DNA from: Cytophagaceae bacterium
Lineage (GTDB): Bacteria > Bacteroidota > Bacteroidia > Cytophagales > Cytophagaceae
Length of the DNA stretch: 54,262 nucleotides
Reading direction: 5' to 3'
Assembly (NCBI GenBank): GCA_021151805.1
Contig: JAGKWN010000016.1
Coordinates: forward strand, 1 to 54,262
Shown here in pieces: positions 42,132 through 50,891 of the stretch. Numbering within the stretch: the first letter of the stretch is position 1; each line of letters opens with the position of its first letter. The notes beneath the pieces are model-generated. The model worked only from the letters and a program-made list of their open reading frames with translations. It ran no database searches and had not been told where the DNA came from. A program made the translations under genes and the position numbers.

Positions 42132-43046
42132 ATGAATTACCAGGCTATTTTAAATCAAATACACAATGACATCAAACCTATAGTCGGCCAGGGAAAAGTG
42201 GCTGATTATATCCCTGCATTGGCTGGCATTGATCCTAAAAAGTTTGCCATGACCGTCCATACCGTCGATGGACAGTATGCTTCTGTTGGAGATGCGGAAG
42301 AAAAATTCTCAATCCAGAGTATTTCCAAGATCATAACACTGACAATGGCTATTGCCTGTGCTGATCAAACAATCTGGAGCAGGGTTGGCAGAGAACCATC
42401 AGGTAGTAAATTCAACTCATTAATTCAATTAGAGTTAGAACAAGGTATTCCACGCAACCCATTCATTAATGCAGGCGCGCATGTAATAACAGACATTATT
42501 TATTCCAATCATTCTTATCCCAAGCAGGCTATTTTGGATTTCATTCGATATGTAAGCTTGAATCATGAAATAGATTTTGATCTTGCTGTTGCACATTCAG
42601 AACGCGAAACCGGAAACCGAAATCTGGCGATGGGCTATTTCATGAAAAGCTTTGGCAATATACATAACAAAGTACGTGAAGTGTTGGATGTATACTTCCA
42701 TCAGTGTTCCATTGCGATGAGCTGCAAAGATTTGAGTACTGCTTTTTTATATCTGGCAAATAATGGCGTATTGCCTACTCTTGGCAAAACCATTATTTCG
42801 AAAAAAGATTCGGATCGAATCAACGCATTGATGTTGACTTGCGGAATGTATGATTCTGTCGGCGACTTTGCTTACCGTGTAGGACTTCCTTCTAAAAGCG
42901 GTGTTGGTGGAGGTATTGTATCAATCGTACCGGGCGAAATGTGTATTACCGTTTGGTCACCGGGATTAAGCGAATCAGGTAATTCACTTGTTGGAACCCG
43001 CGCCTTGGAGTTGTTTGTAAACTATACAGGCAAAACAATTTTTTAA
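42132..43046 (+). CDS. glsA: Glutaminase A
   Basis: 304 residues, the family length. Catalytic Ser-x-x-Lys is S63-I-S-K66 in FSIQSISKI; further motifs are GREPSGSKFNSL, PRNPFINAGAH, SERETGNRNLA (Glu/Asn binding the substrate) and GLPSKSGVGGGI. Hydrolyses glutamine to glutamate and ammonia in the cytoplasm; in other bacteria linked to acid resistance and nitrogen balance. Independent transcript is likely because of the terminator upstream. Confidence 0.97.
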   Translation: MNYQAILNQIHNDIKPIVGQGKVADYIPALAGIDPKKFAMTVHTVDGQYASVGDAEEKFSIQSISKIITLTMAIACADQTIWSRVGREPSGSKFNSLIQLELEQGIPRNPFINAGAHVITDIIYSNHSYPKQAILDFIRYVSLNHEIDFDLAVAHSERETGNRNLAMGYFMKSFGNIHNKVREVLDVYFHQCSIAMSCKDLSTAFLYLANNGVLPTLGKTIISKKDSDRINALMLTCGMYDSVGDFAYRVGLPSKSGVGGGIVSIVPGEMCITVWSPGLSESGNSLVGTRALELFVNYTGKTIF

Positions 43047-43101
43047 TTCTATCAATCAGGATTGCCAATACTCTTATTCCCTTTTTCACACCATTCTATA
43101 A

Positions 43102-43677
43102 TCATCTTTTTTTAGGATTGACACTACAATATTTCGCACTAGCAAAATCATAACCAAATATGCTTGTTAATTCAGAATTGACACTATTATATTTTTGATA
43201 AGCCTTTAAATGATTTATTGTTGAATCTAAACATTCTTTATTCCATCTAAAATCGATTTTGTAAATCAAATCAACAGACTTTATTGTATCATCCTCTATA
43301 TAATAAATATGCTTGTATGGCACTTCTGAAGTCTTAAAATCATTGGCAATGTCACTTTCTGAAGAAAAAAAAGTTTCAATTATTCTATCATCAAAATATT
43401 CATACTTAATAATCGGCCCTCCATAATACCCAGAACCTACCCAATTCAATTTGTGCATATCATTATAGAATCTCAACTCTTTTGTTCTACCATAAAAATC
43501 AATCCTCTCCTCAACAAAATTAATATTGGCTGTATCTTTAATAAACCATTTTATTATTCTAACGTCAGAAGAAGAAAAATTAATTGCATGAAACACAATT
43601 TTGTCTCTATTAAAGAAACAAAAAGATGTTACCAAAATTGTTAAAAGTATTAGTATTGACAAAAATATTTTTTTCAT
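43102..43677 (-). CDS. AT-rich hypothetical exported protein
   Basis: 191 residues. N-terminal hydrophobic segment (FLSILILLTILVTSFCFF) is a signal peptide or anchor. Mature part has RDKIVFHAINFSSSDVRIIKWFIKDT and two-strand-like blocks. The base composition is visibly more AT-rich than the flanking genes. Family not recognised. No promoter or terminator is certain; the 55 bases either side hold nothing clear. Confidence 0.6.
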   Translation of the reverse strand: MKKIFLSILILLTILVTSFCFFNRDKIVFHAINFSSSDVRIIKWFIKDTANINFVEERIDFYGRTKELRFYNDMHKLNWVGSGYYGGPIIKYEYFDDRIIETFFSSESDIANDFKTSEVPYKHIYYIEDDTIKSVDLIYKIDFRWNKECLDSTINHLKAYQKYNSVNSELTSIFGYDFASAKYCSVNPKKR

Positions 43678-43732
43678 AAATCTTTAAGTTATTTAATCGT
43701 TCCCCCATGGCTAATACCATGAAGAGAGTGGA

Positions 43733-44065
43733 TTACACATTACGTTTATCAGCTAAATAATACCTAAAACAAAGGATACAATTTAATGCTCCGGGCGCAA
43801 AGAATAACCAGTCACCATTTTTATGCCAGAGACATGCAAAGATCAATACCGAACTAACTCCAGGTATAACATAATTAATTCTCTTATCTTTTGTTTGAAT
43901 AAAGAACAGCAAATTGATTAAAGCCAATAATGCAGAAGTGAAAAACATTCCAACAAAACCAATAAGAAATATTTTTGTGGAATATGTATATAAAGAAAAG
44001 AATACAACTAAGATTAACTCCAACAAAAACACAATACCAATCGAATTGAAATATCTTCTTTTCAT
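43733..44065 (-). CDS. AT-rich hypothetical membrane protein
   Basis: 110 residues from ATG 44065 (MKRRYFNSIGIVFLLELILV), with four hydrophobic stretches and a Lys/Asn/Arg-ended tail (DKRNV). An upstream in-frame ATG at 44137 would add 24 residues, but it falls inside a CATAATT repeat and the extension looks non-native, so the shorter form is preferred. Family not recognised. Same AT-rich composition as the gene at 43102. Confidence 0.6.
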   Translation of the reverse strand: MKRRYFNSIGIVFLLELILVVFFSLYTYSTKIFLIGFVGMFFTSALLALINLLFFIQTKDKRINYVIPGVSSVLIFACLWHKNGDWLFFAPGALNCILCFRYYLADKRNV

Positions 44066-44134
44066 TAATTTTGCATAGTCATTATAAAGAATTGCCAAAA
44101 AACTACAGATTCTAATTATCTGGTTTCGACAATT

Positions 44135-44162
44135 CATAATTTATAACTCATAATTTATAATT
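44135..44162. repeat. Two-copy 14-bp CATAATT-type repeat
   Basis: CATAATTTATAACT (44135-44148) followed by CATAATTTATAATT (44149-44162). Each contains CATAATT, the reverse complement of the AATTATG heptamer at 14796. It lies just beyond the stop of the DEAD-box gene and the upstream end of the membrane gene. Confidence 0.85.
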
Positions 44163-45483
44163 ACGAATCGTTTCTACGCTTACTCTTCTTCCCTGCCATC
44201 TTGCGTTTATCCTTGTAGTTATAATTATAATCTTTCATGTTACTTTCTTTCTTCGCATGAAACGCTGCACCAGGCACAAACTCCTCTGTTCTTCTTTTGT
44301 GCTTGGACGCTTTCGCTTCTTCTTCGTCTCCACCCCCGCGATTCCCTTCTATCACCAGATCGTAAGGCAGCTCAATGATTTCCATGCTGTGACCAACCCC
44401 AAGTTCAATCTTGCGAACCATGTTGAGCTCAATATCAGTTGCATATGTAATTGCAATGGTATCCGGCAATTCATCGGCCTGCCTGCGTTCAACACGATTG
44501 ATAAAAATATTCCGTTCCAATGGAAGATCGAAATGAAGAATAAAGCCTATGTCATCAAAATTTATCAACACACTTTCTTCATTCGACATCAACAATACAC
44601 GTACTTCTTCATCCTGTTTGAATTGTTCAAAAGAAGTAAATCCTTTCTGTGTGTAAGAAGGATTAAAAATTGCCACGGCACCTTCAATACGTTTCTCCAG
44701 ACTTTTTAATAATTTATCGGATGTAGCCTTTGAATTTGAAAACACAACTACCTTTTTATACGTGTCATAATCACGCATCATCAGGTTCAACAAATTCAGC
44801 TTTGTTTTATAGTTCGGAACTTTAAACAACTGCAACGGAACCGTATCTACTGAATCTTCTGAATCAAGATCTACTTCAATGGTTGTAGGGTATAGCAAAA
44901 AGAAATTAACCAACTTCTCCAGCTTTTCATGCATGACTTCTGTAAAGACAACATGCTGACACTTTGGCAAGCTTTCGGTAATGTTCTTCACAACCGTCTG
45001 CAGCCCTTGTTTAACAATCAAATCCGCATCATCCAGAATAAATGATTTGATCTGCGTAAGGTTGATTGCTGATTTAATATACAAAGCTTCTATCCGGTCC
45101 GGTGTACCGATCACAACATCTACACCATCTTCCAGCAATTCGCGTTGACCTTCCATACCCGCACCGGGATATACACCAAGTACACGAATATCCAGATTTT
45201 TACCCAACAGGCGAAACTGCTCTTCAAGCTCTAATCCTTTATCCTTATTCGGCACCATGATTACCGCGCGTGGTGCAACCTCAAACGCATATTTGAGTTT
45301 GCCTAACACACCAAGAATCATAGCAGTTGTTTTACCGCAACCTTCCGGCCCGATAATTACAAGATCCTGTCCGCCGATAATGCGCGACAATGTTTTCACC
45401 TGCACCTCTTTAGGTTCATTAAAACCCAGGTCAGTCATGGCAGTATTTAACTGCTTATTTAATTTCAGAATTTCTAAAGACAC
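44161..45483 (-). CDS. Degenerate DEAD-box-type protein
   Basis: 440 residues from GTG 45483 (SLEILKLNKQLN); a TTG at 45552 would add 23 less plausible residues. Intact-looking parts: Q-motif region GFNEPKEVQVKTL, Walker A GPEGCGKTT, motif Ib GTPDRIEAL. Motif II is DDAD, not DEAD; motif III SAT is replaced by FTE; the RGxD segment of motif V is missing (NEESVLINFDD); motif VI HRxGRxxR reads INRVERRQA. The C-terminal tail is Lys/Arg-rich (KASKHKRRTEE, KDKRKMAGKKSKRR). It may bind RNA but its ATPase and helicase activity is doubtful. Confidence 0.8.
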   Translation of the reverse strand: MSLEILKLNKQLNTAMTDLGFNEPKEVQVKTLSRIIGGQDLVIIGPEGCGKTTAMILGVLGKLKYAFEVAPRAVIMVPNKDKGLELEEQFRLLGKNLDIRVLGVYPGAGMEGQRELLEDGVDVVIGTPDRIEALYIKSAINLTQIKSFILDDADLIVKQGLQTVVKNITESLPKCQHVVFTEVMHEKLEKLVNFFLLYPTTIEVDLDSEDSVDTVPLQLFKVPNYKTKLNLLNLMMRDYDTYKKVVVFSNSKATSDKLLKSLEKRIEGAVAIFNPSYTQKGFTSFEQFKQDEEVRVLLMSNEESVLINFDDIGFILHFDLPLERNIFINRVERRQADELPDTIAITYATDIELNMVRKIELGVGHSMEIIELPYDLVIEGNRGGGDEEEAKASKHKRRTEEFVPGAAFHAKKESNMKDYNYNYKDKRKMAGKKSKRRNDS

Positions 45484-45552
45484 GTTGTATTTGTTTTTAC
45501 AAAAGAGGTATTTTCCACCTGTTTCATGATCAAGCCTTATTATAAAGGACAA

Positions 45553-45989
45553 AAGTACGAAATATTAACGGATTCAATGGCCTTTTATATATCCGGGAAT
45601 CTAAGGTAAAACCACAGTACCTCTGGGTAACTTAAGGGCTGCCCCATAGCAGAAGGTAGGTAAAGGCTTGTATTTTCCGGGTATTTTCCAGGTATATTCC
45701 GCCTCTGTTCCGGGTATGTTCCGGGTGTTCTATTACGAAAGTTAAGATTGGATAAGGTCTGAAAAGTGATAAAAGTTAAAAAATCAGAATCACTAAATCC
45801 ATAGGGGTATATTCCATATGCAAAGTTCCTTATTTTTCAGGTATTTTATAACATTACTACAAAAAATATTTAAAAAGAATAAAACCATTGGCCTGCGCAG
45901 GAAAAATTACGTACAGGAAATTGCCGGAATTGTTTATCTTAAACATGAGAATCTTTAAGCAACCGCAGACATATTTAAAAATACATGCT
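45553..45989. other. Intergenic spacer between divergent DEAD-box and PD40/OmpA genes
   Basis: 437 bases by the preferred starts. Contains the 11-bp repeat array at 45675-45729 and otherwise AT-rich sequence. I see no RNA gene. Promoters of both genes must lie here, but no full -33/-7 pair stands out. Confidence 0.6.
45675..45729. repeat. Five 11-bp direct repeats with TTCC in helical phase
   Basis: TTCC occurs at 45675, 45686, 45697, 45708 and 45719, each exactly 11 bases apart. Four of the five units continue GGGT or AGGT; the consensus is TTCCGGGTATK, and the third unit diverges. A period near one helical turn puts every copy on the same DNA face. Confidence 0.85.
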
Positions 45990-47504
45990 ATGAAACGTAA
46001 ACTATCTCTTTTTTCTGCTTTACTGATGTTACACAGCGCCTTTGCCCAGATCGTTCCATTAGGTCAACCCATCAGCACTTCGCTCACCGATGATTTTAAT
46101 CCCAGTGTAAGCGGCAATGGCAAAACATTATTGTATGAAGTCATCTACAGAACTTCCAACAAAGCCGATGTCATGATCTCAAACCAGGTAAATGGTGTAT
46201 GGTCAATGCCGACTGTGGTAGCAGGTGTAAATACCGAGATTGAACAACTCACCAACGGGGGATATTTCATTAACCACAATGGCAATATGATTCTGTTTCA
46301 CTCCAGCAGATACAGAGGAATTGGTGGTACCGACATTTGGTATACAGAAAAAAATGAAGCTGGTGTATGGTCTGCCCCAACTAACTTTGCCAAACCAATC
46401 AACAGCGCAGGCAATGAAATAGATCCATCCATGTCTCCAGATGGAAAGTTTTTATACTTCACTTTACTAAGCGATAAAAAAACACCTGCAGGCTTGCCGT
46501 GCGGAAAGATCATGGTATCTGAACGCATAAGCTCTAATACATGGAAAGCACCTGTTGAACTTCCGTCCCCTATCAATACAGGATGTGAATGCGGCGGGAA
46601 ATTATTATCCGACAATAAAACATTTATATTTTCTTCTGTACGTGAAGGCGGTAAAGGCGGATTCGACTTTTATAAAAGCACCATGAATGCAGATGGCAGC
46701 TTTTCAACTCCGGTTAACTTTGCATTTGTCAATACACCTGCGGATGACAAATACATATCCATTGCAGCTGGCGGCTCTATGATGTATGCAGCTGCTCCAG
46801 GCAAAGGCAAAGACGAACGCGATATTGTACGCGCTAAAGTTCCTGAAGACATGCAACCGGAAATGGTAAAACTTTACCAGGGAAAACTAAAAAATGCTGC
46901 CGATGAAAAATCCCTCGTTGGACAAATAACAGTAACGGATATTGCTACTGGTAAAAACATGATCTACCGTACCGCAGCAGACGGCAGTTATTCTGTGCCG
47001 GTATTGGCGAAAGGTAATTACGATATCAGCGTATTTGCTGCAGCACCTGGTTATACATACCATTCATTCCTTTTGCAGGAAACGTCTCCGATTAAATACG
47101 AAGAGAAAAATATAGGCTTCACGTTAACACCTCTAACAACAGGAACAGAGATCGAATTAAAAAACCTGACCTTCAACGAAATTTCAGCAACAGATAATGC
47201 CAGCGTACTTGAACTGAATCGCGCTAAACTTTTATTAAAATTAAATCCAACGCTTTCTTTTGAAGTACGTGCCTATACAAACGAAATCGTATCCGATAGC
47301 GTACGACATACAGCCATGGATAAAGAAGTTGTCAATCCGACAGACTCTTCAACGACTTATAGCAATGACTACACGCAGGATGAAGCGAAATACATTTATG
47401 ACTATTTAGTACAAGGCGGCATACCTGCAAGCAGAATAAGCTACAAAGGCATGGGGTTAAATGAAGCAGACAAAAAGAAAAGATATATTCTGGTTGTGAA
47501 ATAA
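45990..47504 (+). CDS. PD40/OmpA-type envelope protein (PorE-like layout)
   Basis: 504 residues from ATG 45990, chosen because it gives a clean signal peptide (MKRKLSLFSALLMLHSAFA). Domain order: WD40-like PD40 beta-propeller repeats (about 25-290; DGKFLYFTLLSDK, NKTFIFSSVREGGKGGFDFYKS), a carboxypeptidase-regulatory-like domain (about 310-390), and an OmpA C-terminal-like domain (about 395-504). This is the order in PorE of the type IX secretion system, minus the N-terminal TPR. In the OmpA part the peptidoglycan-binding Asp and Arg are replaced (AYTNE for GHTD; DEAKYIYDYL for xxRAxxVxxYL). Confidence 0.85.
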   Translation: MKRKLSLFSALLMLHSAFAQIVPLGQPISTSLTDDFNPSVSGNGKTLLYEVIYRTSNKADVMISNQVNGVWSMPTVVAGVNTEIEQLTNGGYFINHNGNMILFHSSRYRGIGGTDIWYTEKNEAGVWSAPTNFAKPINSAGNEIDPSMSPDGKFLYFTLLSDKKTPAGLPCGKIMVSERISSNTWKAPVELPSPINTGCECGGKLLSDNKTFIFSSVREGGKGGFDFYKSTMNADGSFSTPVNFAFVNTPADDKYISIAAGGSMMYAAAPGKGKDERDIVRAKVPEDMQPEMVKLYQGKLKNAADEKSLVGQITVTDIATGKNMIYRTAADGSYSVPVLAKGNYDISVFAAAPGYTYHSFLLQETSPIKYEEKNIGFTLTPLTTGTEIELKNLTFNEISATDNASVLELNRAKLLLKLNPTLSFEVRAYTNEIVSDSVRHTAMDKEVVNPTDSSTTYSNDYTQDEAKYIYDYLVQGGIPASRISYKGMGLNEADKKKRYILVVK

Positions 47505-47527
47505 ATTCTACAGACCCGTTTAAATAA

Positions 47528-47561
47528 CAAAGGCCGGCTGAAATAATTCAACCGGCCTTTG
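47528..47561. terminator. Bidirectional intrinsic terminator
   Basis: A 10-bp stem (47528-47537 with 47552-47561) plus a 4-bp inner stem after one mismatch, between the PD40/OmpA gene (+) and the four-gene alaS unit (-). Confidence 0.88.
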
Positions 47562-47601
47562 TTTTGTATATTTTTCAGTTTATCAATGAATCTTGCACTG
47601 C

Positions 47602-48222
47602 TTAAAACGAAATAAACTTAGCACTAACGCGTATTACATCCACAAACGTAAGTACAAGTAAGAAAATCAATAGATCTTTTTGAGTCTGTTCATATCGTAG
47701 CCACATATTATTATTATACATTAACGTGGCAATTAAAAAACTCAGAGCAAACGAATAATAAACATCAAATTCAGTATGAACAAAGTTTTTACTTACAAAA
47801 ATGAGTAAAAACAAAACCAGCAACCATTCAATCATTTCGAATGCCTTAAACTGAACGCTGTGCTTGTATGCCAACAAACCTATAGCAATGGTAGCTGATA
47901 TAAAAGGCAGTGAAAATAGAATTCTTATAAACAACTCAACGGAAGCCTGTGGGGCACTATTCGCAAGACCATCTGCAAAAGTCGGCATCAACAAAAGAAG
48001 TACTGACGTCAATGCAAAAAGACCAAGTGTAACAAAGAATAAATCCTTTCTCTCAGCAGTCAGAAAATAGAGCCCTGCCAATAAACCTAAAAGAGATGCC
48101 TGTATCAGACCTGTTAAAATAAAATCTACCGAAATTATTACAGGAACAAGATTAATAAGTATAATTATTCCAATTAAAATATAAGAGATTTTATCTTTTA
48201 ATTCTTCACTCAACTTCAGCAT
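47602..48222 (-). CDS. Hypothetical multi-pass membrane protein
   Basis: 206 residues with six or seven hydrophobic segments (YILIGIIILINLVPVII, ASLLGLLAGLYFL, FVTLGLFALTSVLLLLMP, LFSLPFISATIAIGLLA, MIEWLLVLFLLIFVS, YSFALSFLIATLMY, DLLIFLLVLTFVDVI). Short loops, no known motif. Last gene of the alaS-gatB-thioredoxin unit, 4 bases after the thioredoxin-like gene. Family not recognised. Confidence 0.7.
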   Translation of the reverse strand: MLKLSEELKDKISYILIGIIILINLVPVIISVDFILTGLIQASLLGLLAGLYFLTAERKDLFFVTLGLFALTSVLLLLMPTFADGLANSAPQASVELFIRILFSLPFISATIAIGLLAYKHSVQFKAFEMIEWLLVLFLLIFVSKNFVHTEFDVYYSFALSFLIATLMYNNNMWLRYEQTQKDLLIFLLVLTFVDVIRVSAKFISF

Positions 48223-48226
48223 ATAC

Positions 48227-49411
48227 TTATTTTAATAATTCTTCCAGTTTCTTATCCAATTCTTCTCCTCTCAGGTCGCGGGCAACTACTATACCATTGG
48301 GATCCAATAAAAATGTAGCAGGAATACCTTCCACCTGATACAATTTCACAACTGATGATTCCCAGGCAGTAAGATCACTTACATGTGTCCAGGTTAAATC
48401 ATCTTTATCAATCGCTTTCAACCAGGCAGCTTTATCGTTATCAAGTGATACACTCAGAATATCAAATTTACTGCCTTTATATTTATTGTAGGCACGCACC
48501 ACATTCGGCGACTCCTGACGGCAAGGGCCACACCAGGATGCCCAGAAATCAAGTAATATATATTTGCCTCTTAAAGAAGACAAGCGAACCATTTTCCCTT
48601 TTGTATCCGGCAATGCAAACTCCGGAGCCTCTTTGCCTATTGCAGCCGGGTTGCCTTTTTCTTTTGCCTGTTTCTGTGCCAGGTATAATTTATACTGGCT
48701 TACATTATCAACAAGACTTGCTGTATACTTATGGTTCGGCTGTTGTTGTTTGATTTTGGTCGTTACGGTCTCAACAAACGGGAAATCATTTTCAAAATCT
48801 ACATAACTCAGCATGATAAATACAACCGGCGAAGCCGTATTCTGTTCAATAGATTCATGTACGTATGCTTTCGATTCTGCTTCAATCTCTTTGATTTCAT
48901 TCATACAGTTTGTTGCAAAGATGGAAGACGTTGCCGAAGCATTTTTCATCGAATCCAGCATAAGCGCTAACCGCGAATGTGCCTTATCCAGTTCTTGCTT
49001 TTTCTTGTAGAAGGCTGCATACGTTTCATTGTCCTTGCTACCGGTAAATACAGCAGTTGTTAATGGATCTTGCGCGTTAACCGTCAAGGTCATTTTATCA
49101 CCATTCAGTATGATTGGGAGAAATACATTCTTTTCCAGACGTAATCTGTAAATATCAATTTCATCTGCTGTACCTGAAAATTCAAAAGAAGTTTTATCCT
49201 TCAGTTCTGCAGAATCAAGTATGATCCAGCTTTTATCACGCATCTGCTCCAGGTATACATACTCACTTGAAGTATTTAATACCTTACCTGAAATTGAATA
49301 TGTAAAGCTTCCAGGTTTTGACTCGGTTTCTTTTTTCTGATCACAAGAAATGAACAGGGCGAGGAACAAAGTAATAAAACAATAGTGAATAAAATTTCTA
49401 CTCATATTCAT
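48227..49411 (-). CDS. TlpA/ResA-like thioredoxin lipoprotein with DUF4369-like N-terminus
   Basis: 394 residues. Lipobox FISC with Cys23. Residues about 35-125 look like DUF4369 (FTYSISGKVLNTSSEYVYLEQM), then a helical linker, then a thioredoxin fold (about 258-394) with active site W-C294-G-P-C297. In Bacteroidota such proteins are envelope disulfide reductases or peroxiredoxin-like enzymes. Start overlaps the gatB stop by one base (TAATG). Confidence 0.92.
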   Translation of the reverse strand: MNMSRNFIHYCFITLFLALFISCDQKKETESKPGSFTYSISGKVLNTSSEYVYLEQMRDKSWIILDSAELKDKTSFEFSGTADEIDIYRLRLEKNVFLPIILNGDKMTLTVNAQDPLTTAVFTGSKDNETYAAFYKKKQELDKAHSRLALMLDSMKNASATSSIFATNCMNEIKEIEAESKAYVHESIEQNTASPVVFIMLSYVDFENDFPFVETVTTKIKQQQPNHKYTASLVDNVSQYKLYLAQKQAKEKGNPAAIGKEAPEFALPDTKGKMVRLSSLRGKYILLDFWASWCGPCRQESPNVVRAYNKYKGSKFDILSVSLDNDKAAWLKAIDKDDLTWTHVSDLTAWESSVVKLYQVEGIPATFLLDPNGIVVARDLRGEELDKKLEELLK

Positions 49412-50868
49412 TAGGCTTCAAGAACCTGTTTAATTAATTCCGTAGCAACTTTCGGATCTGCTTTTCCTTTTGTTGCTTTCATCAGATCTCCCATGAACAT
49501 AGAGAGAATACCCGTTTTTCCCCCTTTGTATTCCGCTACTTTTGCTGGGTATTTCGCAACAATTTCCTGGATCAATGGGATCAGTTCATCAGTATTACTT
49601 TGCTGGATCAGGTTCATTTCTTCAGCAATCTGCTGAGGAGATTTACTTGTACCTTTCAATAATTCAGGGAAGATTGATTGGTTAGCGATCGTGGTATTCA
49701 CTTTACCTGAATCAATCAGATCTACCAGTTCAGCAATCTGTTTCGGATATACTTTTAAATCCTTCACATGCAATGCCAACTCATTCAAATGAGATTTCAC
49801 CGCACCAGTCACCCAGTTTGCTGCACCTTTATAATTCTTTGTATGATTACAAACTTCATTAAAATACAAAGCAATCTCTTTCGTATCTGTCAATACCTGA
49901 ACATCGTATTCAGATAATTTATATTCACCGGAGAACTTCGCATATAACTCCTGCGGCAAAGCCGGCAAGCTCGCTTTGATTTCGGCCAGCCAAGCATCAC
50001 TTACGGTAACAGGCTGCAGATCGGGCTCTGGAAAATAACGGTAATCGTTTAATTCTTCCTTCGTACGCATGCCATGCGTTGTACCATCTTCCGCATCAAA
50101 CTGGCGGGATTCAGAAATGATCTCTTCTCCTTTTTCAATCAACCCAATCTGACGAATGATTTCGAAGTCAATCGCACGTTGTACGTTACGCACAGAGTTC
50201 ATGTTTTTAACTTCTACTTTTTTACCGAATACTTTTGACCCTTTCAACATCACAGATACGTTGGCATCGCAACGCATAGAACCTTCTTCCATGTTACCAT
50301 CACAGATCTCAAGGTAACGTACCAGCTTTCTGATCTCGGACATTACTGCGTAAGCTTCTTCAGAAGTACGAATATCCGGTTCTGTTACAATCTCAATCAG
50401 CGGTGTGCCTGCACGGTTGTAATCTACTAATGTATCTACTTCACCGGCAAGGTGCATATTTTTACCTGCATCATCTTCCATGTGAATACGGTTCAAACGG
50501 ATTGTTTGCTGGGCAGCATTTTTTAATTTAATCTTAATATTACCTCCAATACAGATCGGTGCTCTATCCTGCGTCGTCTGAAACCCTTTCGGAAGATCGG
50601 GGTAGAAATAATTCTTGCGATCAAAAAATGTAAAGCGATTGATCTCTGAACCACAAGCCACACCCATTTTAATGGCATACTCAACCACTTTCTTATTCAA
50701 ACGCGGAAGTGTACCCGGGTGGCCCAACGTGATCACACTCACGTTGGTATTTGGCATACTACCAAACTCTGTTGAATCTGAAGCAAAGATTTTACTCAGC
50801 GTAGATAACTGCGCATGAACCTCTAAACCAATAACCGGTTGATATTTATCTATAATTGACTGATCCAT
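49411..50868 (-). CDS. gatB: Asp-tRNA(Asn)/Glu-tRNA(Gln) amidotransferase subunit B
   Basis: 485 residues, typical. N-terminal PVIGLEVHAQLSTLSKIF, HMEDDAGKN, then DYNRAGTPLIEIVTEPD and SMRCDANVSV; a C-terminal GatB/YqeY-like helical tail (KYPAKVAEYKGGKTGILSMFMGDLMKATKG). With GatA and GatC it converts misacylated Glu-tRNA(Gln) to Gln-tRNA(Gln). Those partner genes are not in the window. Follows alaS by 23 bases. Confidence 0.97.
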   Translation of the reverse strand: MDQSIIDKYQPVIGLEVHAQLSTLSKIFASDSTEFGSMPNTNVSVITLGHPGTLPRLNKKVVEYAIKMGVACGSEINRFTFFDRKNYFYPDLPKGFQTTQDRAPICIGGNIKIKLKNAAQQTIRLNRIHMEDDAGKNMHLAGEVDTLVDYNRAGTPLIEIVTEPDIRTSEEAYAVMSEIRKLVRYLEICDGNMEEGSMRCDANVSVMLKGSKVFGKKVEVKNMNSVRNVQRAIDFEIIRQIGLIEKGEEIISESRQFDAEDGTTHGMRTKEELNDYRYFPEPDLQPVTVSDAWLAEIKASLPALPQELYAKFSGEYKLSEYDVQVLTDTKEIALYFNEVCNHTKNYKGAANWVTGAVKSHLNELALHVKDLKVYPKQIAELVDLIDSGKVNTTIANQSIFPELLKGTSKSPQQIAEEMNLIQQSNTDELIPLIQEIVAKYPAKVAEYKGGKTGILSMFMGDLMKATKGKADPKVATELIKQVLEA

Positions 50869-50891
50869 AATTCTTCTTTATTGTCTATTGC

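Noticed and set aside
45888..45989. Longer N-terminus of the PD40/OmpA protein from 45888
   Set aside because: It would bury the clear signal peptide that begins at 45990 behind 34 unsuitable residues.
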